Assembly: GCA_964536975.1 (NCBI GenBank)
Contig: CAZHYS010000004.1
Coordinates: 1-64,000, forward strand
Source: JAKQDP01 sp964536975
Lineage (GTDB): Bacteria > Patescibacteriota > Patescibacteriia > 2-01-FULL-39-33
Direction of reading: 5' to 3'
DNA length: 64,000 nt
The position numbers and the translations under genes are program-made. Below are positions 1-7,687 of the stretch, piece by piece (the stretch's first letter is position 1; each line of letters starts with the position of its first letter). Below the pieces are notes generated by a model. That model was given only the letters and a program-made list of their open reading frames with translations, made no database searches and was not told where the DNA came from.

Positions 1-52
1 ATTTATAAAGGTTAAACAAAAAAAACGATGGCGACTCGTTTTATTCTTTTTG

Positions 53-135
53 TGCCGAAGGAGGGAATCGAACCCTCATGGACAGAGTCCACACGATTTT
101 GAGTCGTGCGCGTCTACCAATTCCGCCACTTCGGC
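53..135 (-). tRNA. tRNA-Leu (anticodon CAA)
   Basis: On the minus strand this folds as an 83-nt class II tRNA with a GCCGAAG/CTTCGGC acceptor stem, A discriminator, long variable arm and a CTCAAAA anticodon loop giving CAA, which reads UUG. CCA is not encoded. It is the last of three minus-strand tRNAs that share one upstream promoter. Confidence 0.95.
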
Positions 136-146
136 ATCTTGGATTG

Positions 147-218
147 TACCAGGGGTGGGAATTGAACCCACGACCAATGGCTTATGAGTCCACTGCTCTA
201 CCACTGAGCTACCCTGGC
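147..218 (-). tRNA. CAT-anticodon tRNA (elongator Met, or Ile2 with lysidine)
   Basis: A 72-nt cloverleaf on the minus strand with GCCAGGG/CCCTGGT acceptor stem, A discriminator and a CTCATAA loop. Position 31-39 is an A-G mismatch. The TGGTC variable loop resembles E. coli tRNA-Ile2, so CAT may be read as Met or, after lysidine modification by TilS, as Ile (AUA). The initiator is the neighbouring gene, so this is not fMet. Confidence 0.9.
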
Positions 219-236
219 CCAAACTAACATAATTTG

Positions 237-309
237 TTGCGGGGGCCGGACTCGAACCGGCGACCTGCGGGTTATGGGCCCGCCGAGCTGCCAACTGCTC
301 TACCCCGCG
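237..309 (-). tRNA. initiator tRNA-fMet (CAT)
   Basis: Minus-strand tRNA with the initiator hallmarks: a C1-A72 mismatch at the top of the acceptor stem and three consecutive G-C pairs flanking the CCATAA anticodon loop. It is first in the minus-strand tRNA operon, just downstream of a near-consensus promoter. Confidence 0.95.
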
Positions 310-322
310 TCATTGCCTTATT

Positions 323-351
323 ATTTTATCAAATATTTTCATTTTTGGCAA
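323..351 (-). promoter_or_regulatory. sigma70 promoter of the fMet/CAT/Leu tRNA operon
   Basis: Read on minus: -35 TTGCCA, 17-bp spacer, extended -10 TGATAAAAT. It ends 14 bases before the fMet tRNA. Confidence 0.8.
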
Positions 352-397
352 GCGATTCGCTGGAATTTTTTTGTTGGTTTTTCGTCGAGACTTTTTG

Positions 398-406
398 TGT
401 TATAAT
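398..406 (+). promoter_or_regulatory. extended -10 promoter of parA, nearly leaderless
   Basis: TGTTATAAT with no good -35. The expected transcription start, about 7 bases later, falls within 2-4 bases of the parA ATG at 416, so the mRNA would be leaderless or almost so. Confidence 0.65.
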
Positions 407-415
407 ATAAAAGAT

Positions 416-1183
416 ATGGGACAAATAATTTCCGTTGTTAATCAAAAGGGCGGAGTAGGAAAGACCACCACCTCAATAAATTTAGCCGCTTATCTCAGTC
501 AGCTGGGGAAGTTTGTGCTATTGGTTGACCTTGATCCTCAAAGTAATGCCACTTCCGGTTTGGGCGTCTCTAAGGAGTTGGACAGGGGGGTTTATGAAGT
601 TTTGACTGGTCCGTATGATTTTAAGGATGTTTTGGTGGATACTCAGCATGATTATTACAAACTCGCCCCTTCTACGATGTCACTTGCCGGCGCCAATGTT
701 GAGCTCGTCAATCTTGATCGGCGGGAATTTCGTCTTTATGATAATTTGCTCGGAGTAAGAAATGATTTTGATTATGTTATTATTGATTGCCCCCCGTCTC
801 TTGGCTTGCTTACAATAAACGGCCTGGTTGCTTCCGATCAGGTTCTAATTCCCGTGCAGGCGGAATATTACTCTTTGGAGGGATTGGGCCAATTAATGTC
901 CACCATCAATCTTATTCGTGATAATGTCAAACCGGAGTTGGATATCTTGGGAGCAGTATTGACGATGTATGACAAGAGATACAAACTATCCAACGACGTA
1001 TTACACGAACTATATCGTCATTTTCCCAATAAAATATTTCGTTCGGTAATTCCGCGGAATATTCGTTTGTCGGAAGCGCCCAGTTATGGCCAAACAATTT
1101 TGGCTTATGATCCTAAATCAAAAGGCGCCAAGGCCTATGAGCGTCTGGCGAGGGAGTTTTTATATTATACTAATTCCTATTAA
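416..1183 (+). CDS. parA: ParA-family chromosome partition ATPase
   Basis: 255-aa ParA/Soj ATPase that works with ParB to segregate the replicated origin region. The deviant Walker A motif KGGVGKTT lies at residues 11-18, the Walker A' region DLDPQSNAT near 40 and the Walker B stretch DCPPSLG near 122. An in-frame start exists at 371, but the -10 box at 401-406 lies inside that extension, so ATG 416 is the credible start. No Shine-Dalgarno sequence. It is followed after 8 bases by parB, the normal pair. The chromosomal type is inferred from length and from the housekeeping neighbours. Confidence 0.95.
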   Translation: MGQIISVVNQKGGVGKTTTSINLAAYLSQLGKFVLLVDLDPQSNATSGLGVSKELDRGVYEVLTGPYDFKDVLVDTQHDYYKLAPSTMSLAGANVELVNLDRREFRLYDNLLGVRNDFDYVIIDCPPSLGLLTINGLVASDQVLIPVQAEYYSLEGLGQLMSTINLIRDNVKPELDILGAVLTMYDKRYKLSNDVLHELYRHFPNKIFRSVIPRNIRLSEAPSYGQTILAYDPKSKGAKAYERLAREFLYYTNSY

Positions 1184-1191
1184 AATTTTTT

Positions 1192-2067
1192 ATGAATAAA
1201 ACCAGCGGCTTGGGTCGGGGTTTGGGTTCACTCATCCCCAACAAGAAAGCCAAGGAAGAATTTGAAGATGAAATAGCCAAAGAAATTTTTTCCGGCAAGC
1301 GGGAAGAAATTTTTGAAATTGCTGTCAGCGATATCGTTCCCAATCCTCATCAGCCCAGAACTAGTTTTGGCGAAGAAGATTTAAATGATCTAATGGAATC
1401 AATCAGAGAACACGGCATTATCCAGCCGCTTATCGCCAGTCGGATGGGAGCAGGCGCTTATCAGCTTATTGCCGGAGAGCGGCGTTGGCGGGCAGCCAAA
1501 GCGCTCAAGCTCAAAACCGTTCCAGTGATCGTGAGGGATTTTGATGAGCAGAAAAAGTTGGAAATCGCCTTGATTGAAAATTTACAGCGCAAGGACTTGA
1601 ATGCGGTAGAGACTGCCATTGCCTATCAGAAATTGATGGATGAATTCAATCTTGATCAGAAAGAACTGGCTCGGAAAGTCGGAAAGAAGCAATCAACAGT
1701 CGCCAATACTTTGAGAATTTTAAATACCTTACCGGAAGTGCAGGAGGCGGTCAAACAAGGCAAGGTGTCCGAGGGACATGCGAGGGTTTTGGCTGGCTTA
1801 CCGGCGGAGGATCAAATTGAAGTATTGGAAAGAATCCTTTTGGAAGATTTGAGCGTCCGGGCGACGGAAAAAGCCGGTCGGGAAATAGTGGTAAAAAAGA
1901 AGATTCGGAAAGTTGTTTTTGATCCAGAAGTCAAAGATAAGGAAGAGAGACTAGAACGACTATTCGGCACCAAGGTGGAGATAAAAAAATTCGGCGGCAG
2001 CGGCCAGATTATTATTAGATTTTTTTCCGATGAGGAATTTCGGTCGGTTATTGACAAAATGCTTTAA
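1192..2067 (+). CDS. parB: ParB-family partition protein
   Basis: 291-aa ParB/Spo0J. The N-terminus carries GLGRGLGSLIP, the segment that in this family contacts ParA. The ParB/Srx nuclease-like domain follows at about 45-130, with GERRWRAAKAL near 95 (CTP-binding box of the family), then a helix-turn-helix at about 155-185 (GKKQSTVANTLRIL). No parS consensus (TGTTTCACGTGAAACA) was seen by eye in the window. It ends at a bidirectional terminator shared with relA. Confidence 0.95.
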   Translation: MNKTSGLGRGLGSLIPNKKAKEEFEDEIAKEIFSGKREEIFEIAVSDIVPNPHQPRTSFGEEDLNDLMESIREHGIIQPLIASRMGAGAYQLIAGERRWRAAKALKLKTVPVIVRDFDEQKKLEIALIENLQRKDLNAVETAIAYQKLMDEFNLDQKELARKVGKKQSTVANTLRILNTLPEVQEAVKQGKVSEGHARVLAGLPAEDQIEVLERILLEDLSVRATEKAGREIVVKKKIRKVVFDPEVKDKEERLERLFGTKVEIKKFGGSGQIIIRFFSDEEFRSVIDKML

Positions 2068-2079
2068 TTTCTTTCGTAA

Positions 2080-2112
2080 AAATATTCCGGCTAAATAGCC
2101 GGAATATTTTTT
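2080..2112. terminator. bidirectional terminator between parB and relA
   Basis: AATATTCCGGC pairs with GCCGGAATATT around a 6-nt loop and is followed by a T-run on plus and by A/T tracts on the other side. The relA stop codon lies within the hairpin. Confidence 0.85.
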
Positions 2113-3572
2113 GTTTTGTTTTTGTTTATGGCCGATCTGATTTTTGATCTTGCCATTGAGGTTTTGGCCATTTCCAGCCAATCAGCGTTTGGTCCTTTGC
2201 GGTTTTTGTCGGTGATAATTTCCACAATATCGCCGCTTTTTAGCTGTGATCCCAGACTTACCATTTGATTATTTACTCTGGCGCCAGTGCACTTGTCACC
2301 GACCAGAGAATGGACATGATAGGCAAAATCAATCGGCGTGGATTGTTCTGGCAAGTCGATGACGTCGCCTTTTGGGGTGAAGACAAATATGCGACTTTGG
2401 AAAATATCAAGTTTAACTGTATTGATGAATTGTTCGCTGTCTTTGATTTCTTTTTGCCAATCGGCCAATTCTTTTATCCATTTAAGATTTTTTTTATTGA
2501 AATTTCCATCATGCTCTTTGTAGTGCCAATGGGCGGCAATGCCAAATTCGGCCTCCTCGTGCATTTTGGTGGTACGGATCTGGAACTCAATCGCCTGACC
2601 GTTTTCGGTGAATACGGTAGTATGAAGAGACTGGTAGCCATTTGGCTTTGGTTGGGCAATATAGTCCTTAATTCTACCAGGCATCGGCTTATAAAGGCCG
2701 TGGACTATTCCCAAGGCGGAGTAGCAATCGCCAATGGTCGGTACGATTATTCTCAACGCGACTAAGTCGTAAATTTGGGAAATATCCTTGTCAATATGAG
2801 GTCGGAGCAGTTTTTTGTATAGACTGTAGAGGTGTTTGGTGCGTCCATGGATAGAAACTGTTTCAATGGGGATATTATTTTTTTTCAGCGCTCGTTCAAT
2901 TGTTTTTCTGGCTTTGGCCAAATATTTTTCCCTGGCCTGGTATTCTTTGGGGATTGTTTTTAGCAGCCAATCATAAGCGTCAGGATAAACATAAGGGAAT
3001 GCTAGATCTTCTAGCTCTCCTTTGATTTTTCCCATTCCTAATCTATCGGCGATTGGCGCGTAAATTTCCAACGACTCCGTGGCGATTCTTTTTTGTTTGA
3101 CCGGCGGCAAGACGGACAATGTCTTTAGATTATGAATCCGGTCGGCAAATTTTATAAAAATCACTCTTATATCGTCGCTCATTGCCACAAACATTTTTCT
3201 CAAATTTTCCGCGTATCTCTCAATGCCCCGATATTTTATCTTTCCTAGTTTTGTGACGCCATTGACCAAATCGGCCACTTCAGTGCCGAAGTTTTTTTCT
3301 ATTTCTGAAATAGAGATATTTGTTTCTTCCGGCACGTCGTGGAGCAGGCCGGCGACTATTGTCGGTAGATCCAATTGCAATTCAGCCAATTTTTTGGCCG
3401 TCGTCAAGGGATGGGTGATATAAGGATCGCCCGATTCTCTTTTTTGCCCTTGGTGGGCGGTCTCAGCAAAATCATAAGCCAGCCGAATCATGTCCTGGTC
3501 TTCCGGTTGGTATTTTTCTTTGATTATTTGCAAGAATTTTTCAAATTCTATTTGAGGGTCAATGGTGGCCAT
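2091..3572 (-). CDS. relA: RelA/SpoT (p)ppGpp synthetase/hydrolase, C-terminally short
   Basis: Bifunctional alarmone enzyme of the stringent response. Order from the N-terminus: HD hydrolase domain (HD in LLHDVPEET near residue 78), nucleotidyltransferase synthetase domain with RIKDYIAQPKPNGYQSLH in the middle, then a TGS domain (about 385-445). The protein stops soon after TGS at 493 aa, whereas canonical members run past 700 aa with helical, zinc-finger and ACT regions. The start is ATG 3572: upstream in-frame ATGs at 3623 and 3596 overlap the promoter, whose -10 covers 3595-3600. It is therefore translated from a leader of roughly 16 nt without an SD. Confidence 0.93.
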   Translation of the reverse strand: MATIDPQIEFEKFLQIIKEKYQPEDQDMIRLAYDFAETAHQGQKRESGDPYITHPLTTAKKLAELQLDLPTIVAGLLHDVPEETNISISEIEKNFGTEVADLVNGVTKLGKIKYRGIERYAENLRKMFVAMSDDIRVIFIKFADRIHNLKTLSVLPPVKQKRIATESLEIYAPIADRLGMGKIKGELEDLAFPYVYPDAYDWLLKTIPKEYQAREKYLAKARKTIERALKKNNIPIETVSIHGRTKHLYSLYKKLLRPHIDKDISQIYDLVALRIIVPTIGDCYSALGIVHGLYKPMPGRIKDYIAQPKPNGYQSLHTTVFTENGQAIEFQIRTTKMHEEAEFGIAAHWHYKEHDGNFNKKNLKWIKELADWQKEIKDSEQFINTVKLDIFQSRIFVFTPKGDVIDLPEQSTPIDFAYHVHSLVGDKCTGARVNNQMVSLGSQLKSGDIVEIITDKNRKGPNADWLEMAKTSMARSKIRSAINKNKTKNIPAI

Positions 3573-3594
3573 AGTTAATTGTTCGTTGTTGGAC

Positions 3595-3623
3595 ATTATA
3601 GAATTTTTTTTGTTTTTGGTCAA
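3595..3623 (-). promoter_or_regulatory. sigma70 promoter of relA
   Basis: On minus: TTGACC, 17-bp spacer, TATAAT. It decides the relA start, because the two upstream in-frame ATGs lie in or before the promoter. Confidence 0.85.
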
Positions 3624-3656
3624 AAAAACCGCCGGCCGCTATAATCCGAGGCCGAC
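3622..3656 (-). terminator. terminator after topA
   Basis: On minus, GTCGGCC pairs with GGCCGGC (one G-U) around a 12-nt loop, followed by GG and seven T. It separates the dprA-topA operon from the relA promoter. Confidence 0.8.
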
Positions 3657-3684
3657 GAAATTTTTGTTTATTGTTTTGACAAGT

Positions 3685-5877
3685 TTACTGGCAGTCTTTA
3701 TTACTGCATTTGACCGATCCTTGCCGATCGGTCGTGAGCGGGTAACCGCATTTATCACATTTTTCTCCATTCGGTTTGCCCCAGAAAGCGAAATCACAGG
3801 CGGGATATTTGTTGCATCCGTAAAAAATTCCTTTTCGGCTTCTTTTTGCCACGACATCTCCCTGTTGGCATTTGGGGCATTTAATATTCAACCCGGGCAT
3901 TGCCTCTTTTTTGATGAATTTGCATTTGGGGTAATTGCCACAGCCCTTGAATTGGCCATAGCGCCCCTGTCTCAATACTAGGTTAGCCCCGCACTCCGGG
4001 CATTTTTCATCCAGTTCTTTCGGCTCGTCTTCAATTTTACCGTCGCCGTTGATATTTTTGGTGTTCTTGCATTCCGGGTAGTTTGAACAGGCCATGAATT
4101 TTCCGAATCGTCCGACTTTTATTACCATCGGTGAGCCGCATTTTTCGCATTTTTCATCTGTTGCCTCTTCGGTAAGCTCTTTCTTGGAAAGTTCTTTTTC
4201 TTTGGCCATAAGATTTTTGTTAAATGGTTGGTAAAAATCATTTATTACCGGTTGCCACTTTTTCTTGCCCTCGGCGATTTCATCCAGATCCTCTTCGATT
4301 TTGGCGGTGAAATCATAATCTACGATTTCCGAAAAATGTTCTACCAACAAATCATTGACAATAAAAGCCATGTCGGTCGGTTTGAGTCTCTTATTTTCCT
4401 CTCGGTCCACATAGCCTCGCTCAATAATCGTGGCGATTGTCGGCGCGTAAGTGGATGGTCGGCCGATGCCTTTTTCTTCCAACGCCTTAACCAGGGTAGC
4501 ATCGGAATATCGCGCCGGCGGTTGAGTGAATTTTTGCTCGGCATCAATTTTTTTGCAGTCAAGCTTTTCCCCTTCTGTTACTTCTGGCAAAACTTCATCT
4601 TTGGTTGAGCTGGGGTAAATTTTTAAAAATCCGTCAAACTTTATCACTTGGCCGGTCGCCCGGAGGGTATATTTTTTGTCGTCGCTAACGATATCAATGG
4701 CGGTATTGTCCAGTTTGGCCGGGCTCATTTGGCTGGCGATGGCTCGTTGCCAGATGAGTTGGTAAAGTCGGAATTGATTTCGGTCCAGTACTTCTTTGAG
4801 TTGTTCCGGCGTCCTATTGGCTGAAGTCGGTCGGATTGCCTCATGAGCTTCTTGGGCGCCCTTGCTTTTAGTTTTGAAATTTTTTATTTTCAGATACTTT
4901 TTGCCGATTTCTTTTTCAATATAATTGCCTGCTTCGGCCAGGAATTTCTGGGACAAGTTTAAGGAGTCGGTTCGCATATAAGTGATAAGACCGGTCGCTT
5001 CGCCACCGATTTCTATGCCTTCATAAAGTTTTTGAGCCAGGGTCATGGTTTGCTTGGCGGAAAATCCCAATCGTCGGTTGGCTTCCTGCTGGAGCGAGGA
5101 AGTGGCAAATGGCGGGAGAGGATTTTTAAGGGTTTCCTTTTTTGATACCGCGTCGGCGCGATACTGACCCTTTTCTAGTTCAGTTTTTATTTTTCCCGCT
5201 TCTGCCTGTGTTTTGATGGCCAGCCGGTCTATGGACTGCCCGTCTATTTTCTGGAGTTTGGCGCTGATGGATTCTGATTTTTTATTGTCAAAAAGTCCTG
5301 ATATTTCCCAATATTCTTCTTGTTTAAAGTTCTGGATTTCTCTTTCTTTTTCTACTATTAGCCGCATTGCCACTGATTGGACGCGTCCGGCGGAAAGTCC
5401 GCGGGCGACTTTTTTCCAAAGCAATGGCGACAGCTTGTAACCGACCAGTCGATCCAATGTTCGTCTAGCCTGTTGGGCATCAACCATGTCCATATCAATA
5501 GTGCGCGGGCTTTCTATTGCTTCTTTGATCGCTTCCTCGGTGATTTCATGGAAGGTTATGCGTTTGCTGTCCTTTATCGGCACTTTGAAAATTTCCGCTA
5601 AATGCCAAGAAATCGCCTCTCCCTCTCGGTCTTCGTCAGTGGCGAAATAAATATCTTTTGTTTTACTGGCTAGCTTTTTGAGTTCTTCGGCCCTTTTTTT
5701 GCTTTTAGCGGGGATTACATAGGTCGGACGAAAATTATCTTCCACATCAATCCCGAGTTTTGTTTTTGGCAGGTCGCGAATGTGACCGAAGGACGATTCC
5801 ACCTTGAAATCTTTGCCTAAGAATTTGGCGATAGTTTTGGCTTTAGTGGGGGACTCTACTATGACTAATTTTGACAT
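3685..5877 (-). CDS. topA: DNA topoisomerase I (type IA)
   Basis: 730-aa topoisomerase that relaxes negative supercoils. An N-terminal Toprim domain is followed by the acidic triad region ATDEDREGEAI, the catalytic tyrosine motif GLITYMRTDS near residue 310, and four C-terminal Cys4 zinc ribbons from about 570 to the end (CEKCG...CSNYPEC, CPECG...CGNYPKC, CPKC...CNKYPAC, CDKCG...CSNKDC). It starts eight bases after dprA ends, so the two are probably co-transcribed. The linkage dprA-topA is common in bacteria. Confidence 0.97.
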   Translation of the reverse strand: MSKLVIVESPTKAKTIAKFLGKDFKVESSFGHIRDLPKTKLGIDVEDNFRPTYVIPAKSKKRAEELKKLASKTKDIYFATDEDREGEAISWHLAEIFKVPIKDSKRITFHEITEEAIKEAIESPRTIDMDMVDAQQARRTLDRLVGYKLSPLLWKKVARGLSAGRVQSVAMRLIVEKEREIQNFKQEEYWEISGLFDNKKSESISAKLQKIDGQSIDRLAIKTQAEAGKIKTELEKGQYRADAVSKKETLKNPLPPFATSSLQQEANRRLGFSAKQTMTLAQKLYEGIEIGGEATGLITYMRTDSLNLSQKFLAEAGNYIEKEIGKKYLKIKNFKTKSKGAQEAHEAIRPTSANRTPEQLKEVLDRNQFRLYQLIWQRAIASQMSPAKLDNTAIDIVSDDKKYTLRATGQVIKFDGFLKIYPSSTKDEVLPEVTEGEKLDCKKIDAEQKFTQPPARYSDATLVKALEEKGIGRPSTYAPTIATIIERGYVDREENKRLKPTDMAFIVNDLLVEHFSEIVDYDFTAKIEEDLDEIAEGKKKWQPVINDFYQPFNKNLMAKEKELSKKELTEEATDEKCEKCGSPMVIKVGRFGKFMACSNYPECKNTKNINGDGKIEDEPKELDEKCPECGANLVLRQGRYGQFKGCGNYPKCKFIKKEAMPGLNIKCPKCQQGDVVAKRSRKGIFYGCNKYPACDFAFWGKPNGEKCDKCGYPLTTDRQGSVKCSNKDCQ

Positions 5878-5884
5878 AATTATA

Positions 5885-6994
5885 TTATTCGCCGATTATA
5901 TAATTCTTTCCGCCCAAATCTTTTATTAATCCTTTCATTTCCATTATTGTTAGCAGGCTTGATAAGGCATTAATTTTAAGTTTACTCAAAATAACAATTT
6001 TGTCAATGTGGGTCGGTTCCTTGCTTAATTTTTGCATGATTATTTTTTCTTCTTCATTGAGATTAAGACGAGTTTTTTCGGATATTTTTTCCTCAATAAT
6101 TTTTATATTTAGTTCTTCCAAAATATCATTTACCGTTGTTACTGTTTTTGCCCCCTGCTTGATCAGATTGTTGGTGCCCGCGGAATTGCGGTTATAAATA
6201 TTACCCGGGACAGCAAATACTTCACGATTTTGTTCCAGGGCATATTTGGCGGTTATGAGAGCGCCGGAGCTTTCCGGCGCTTCTACCACCAGAACGCCGA
6301 GCGATAATCCAGCGACAATTCTATTGCGTAGCGGGAAGGTAAACTTTGCTGGCATCGTTCCTAGAGGAAATTCTGATAAAACCACGCCACCCGTTTCGAT
6401 TATTTTTTTGGCTAAGTGACGATTGACGGAGGGGTAAACATTTTGCCAATCAGCTCCCGATCCCAGAACCGCTGCGGTCGCGCCGCTGCTCTGCAGACAC
6501 TTAAAATGGGCGATGGCGTCTATTCCCAAGGCCAAACCAGAGACAATAGTTATCCCGGCTGAAACAAGTTCGTCAACGATTTGTTCGGCGGCTTGTTTGC
6601 CGTATAAGGAATTTTTTCTTGTGCCCACTACCGCCAGGGTCGGCTGGTTGCAACAAGTCAGATCACCCCGACAATATATAAGCGGCGGAGGATTATAAAT
6701 TTCTTTCAGCAGGGGAGGATAATCAGGGTCAATGATTTTTGTTATCTTTACTTCTTCTTGATAAAGGCGCTCCAACTCTTTTTCTGGGTTGATATTTTCG
6801 CGTTCCAAGATAATACAGTCGGTCAATTTTGGCTCCAGGCCGGCGGCAATAAGTTCATGGGCCGGAGCGCGCCAAGCTGACTCCAGCGAAGAAAAATGCC
6901 GGACTATTTTTCCGAAATTTAAGGGTCCGATTTTTTTGATTTGGGAAAAAGCCAGCCAGTATTTGTCTTCTTGGTTTTTAGTATTCTCGTCCAT
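5885..6994 (-). CDS. dprA: DprA/Smf DNA-processing protein
   Basis: 369-aa DprA, which binds incoming single-stranded DNA and loads RecA during natural transformation. An N-terminal HhH-like segment (KIGPLNFGKIVRHF) precedes the Rossmann DprA fold with VVGTRKNSLYGKQAAEQIV and the GSGADWQNVYP loop, then a C-terminal winged helix (about 310-369). Together with the comEC pieces further along this supports DNA uptake by this organism. No clear promoter was found for it; its upstream region is shared with the divergent structured-RNA promoter at 7015. Confidence 0.95.
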   Translation of the reverse strand: MDENTKNQEDKYWLAFSQIKKIGPLNFGKIVRHFSSLESAWRAPAHELIAAGLEPKLTDCIILERENINPEKELERLYQEEVKITKIIDPDYPPLLKEIYNPPPLIYCRGDLTCCNQPTLAVVGTRKNSLYGKQAAEQIVDELVSAGITIVSGLALGIDAIAHFKCLQSSGATAAVLGSGADWQNVYPSVNRHLAKKIIETGGVVLSEFPLGTMPAKFTFPLRNRIVAGLSLGVLVVEAPESSGALITAKYALEQNREVFAVPGNIYNRNSAGTNNLIKQGAKTVTTVNDILEELNIKIIEEKISEKTRLNLNEEEKIIMQKLSKEPTHIDKIVILSKLKINALSSLLTIMEMKGLIKDLGGKNYIIGE

Positions 6995-7014
6995 GTTTTG
7001 ATTGGGGCAGGGTA

Positions 7015-7043
7015 TTGACTTTTGTAGCCGGATATGCTAACAT
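7015..7043 (+). promoter_or_regulatory. strong promoter of the structured RNA and tRNA operon
   Basis: TTGACT, 17-bp spacer, TAACAT with an extended TGC directly before the -10. Expected start near 7050. No ORF follows; structured RNA and tRNAs do. Confidence 0.75.
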
Positions 7044-7049
7044 GATATA

Positions 7050-7395
7050 TTGAATGGGACATTTAAAGAAATGGCGGCCATAATTCTGTCTGCTAGTCCA
7101 CAGAAAGAGTTGTCCCCCTCCTGACGACGCTTTCTGTTTAAAACTATGACTTCAGCCTTTTGGTTGGGGCCATATACTAGCCGACAGTATCATGGCCGTC
7201 ATTATCAGGGCGCTCCTTTGCCTTTAGCTAGGATCTTCTGGGAAAACAATCAGAACCTCCTTTTGATTGTTTTCTGTCAGGATTGAACCGGCAGGCGGAG
7301 CGCCCTGACCAGTTTTTGGATGGGAGGCAAGAGATTTTGCGTTATCGGCGAAAAAGAATAACGCATGAAATCCTGCCTCTCCGTCCTTCTTGTTA
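7050..7395 (+). ncRNA. unrecognised structured RNA upstream of tRNA-Lys
   Basis: About 340 nt without a credible ORF but with dense inverted repeats. ATGGCGGCCAT 7071-7081 pairs with 7192-7202 (11 bp, one G-U). An alternative hairpin pairs 7168-7178 with 7186-7197 (11 bp, one bulge) and uses the same 3' strand, so the two are mutually exclusive. A hairpin at 7100-7137 has ACAGAAAG/CTTTCTGT and a CCCCTCCT loop. A long arm, 7206-7216 with 7297-7307 (11 bp perfect), contains a 12-bp hairpin (7241-7252 with 7264-7275) whose loop reads GAACCTCCTTT. The last arm, 7318-7386, contains GCGTTAT/ATAACGC. It lacks the conserved elements I know for RNase P RNA, tmRNA, SRP RNA and 6S RNA. Its 3' end would be set by RNase P cleavage at the tRNA-Lys 5' end. 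Confidence 0.6.
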
Positions 7396-7399
7396 CAGT

Positions 7400-7473
7400 A
7401 GGGGGTTAGCTCAGGTGGTTAGAGCGGCAGCCTCTTAAGCTGTTGGTCGAAGGTTCGAGTCCTTCACTCCCTA
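7400..7473 (+). tRNA. tRNA-Lys (CTT)
   Basis: Normal cloverleaf: AGGGGGT/ACTCCCT acceptor, A73, U33 present, CTCTTAA anticodon loop giving CTT. CCA is not fully encoded (CCT follows). Confidence 0.93.
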
Positions 7474-7513
7474 CCTTACACAAGATATAGTATTGCCTTG
7501 TTCTTTCGCCGGT

Positions 7514-7591
7514 TGTCTCTTAGCTCAGTCAGGTAGAGCGTCCCGATTCTAATCGGGAAGGTCGGGGGTTCGAATCCCCCAGAGACTACCA
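7514..7591 (+). tRNA. atypical tRNA with 8-nt anticodon loop (UCU, Arg-like, or CUA)
   Basis: Cloverleaf with normal D arm (GCTC/GAGC), T arm (GGGGG TTCGAAT CCCCC), A73 and encoded CCA. The stretch that should be 27-43 is 18 nt: stem TCCCG/CGGGA encloses ATTCTAAT, 8 nt. Read as U33-UCU-AA it is an Arg (AGA) tRNA with an extra U 3' of the anticodon. Read one base later it would be CUA. Position 1-72 is a U-U mismatch. Confidence 0.8.
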
Positions 7592-7601
7592 TTTTTTCGG
7601 A

Positions 7602-7677
7602 GCGGGCTTAGCTCAGGTGGTAGAGCGTCTAGCGGACAACTAGGAGGTCGGAGGTTCAAGTCCTTCAGCCTGCTCCA
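7602..7677 (+). tRNA. atypical tRNA with G33 (anticodon position GAC)
   Basis: Good cloverleaf: GCGGGCT/AGCCTGC acceptor, U73, encoded CCA, 5-bp TCTAG/CTAGG anticodon stem. The 7-nt loop is CGGACAA, which places G at the nearly invariant U33 and GAC at 34-36 (Val). The acceptor end (G1-C72, C2-G71, U73) looks Gly-like rather than Val-like, so its identity is unclear. Confidence 0.75.
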
Positions 7678-7687
7678 ATTCGTTTTT

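Noticed and set aside
371..415. Longer ParA start at 371
   Set aside because: The promoter -10 lies inside that stretch, and MGQIISVVNQKGG at 416 is the conserved start.
7050..7395. RNase P RNA, tmRNA, SRP RNA or 6S RNA
   Set aside because: None of the conserved core sequences or the tRNA-like end of tmRNA were found on either strand.
7514..7591. Genuine amber suppressor tRNA
   Set aside because: The CUA reading needs an unusual loop offset, and TAG is used as a normal stop (for example secY and the orphan at 10953); only the odd loop itself is claimed.
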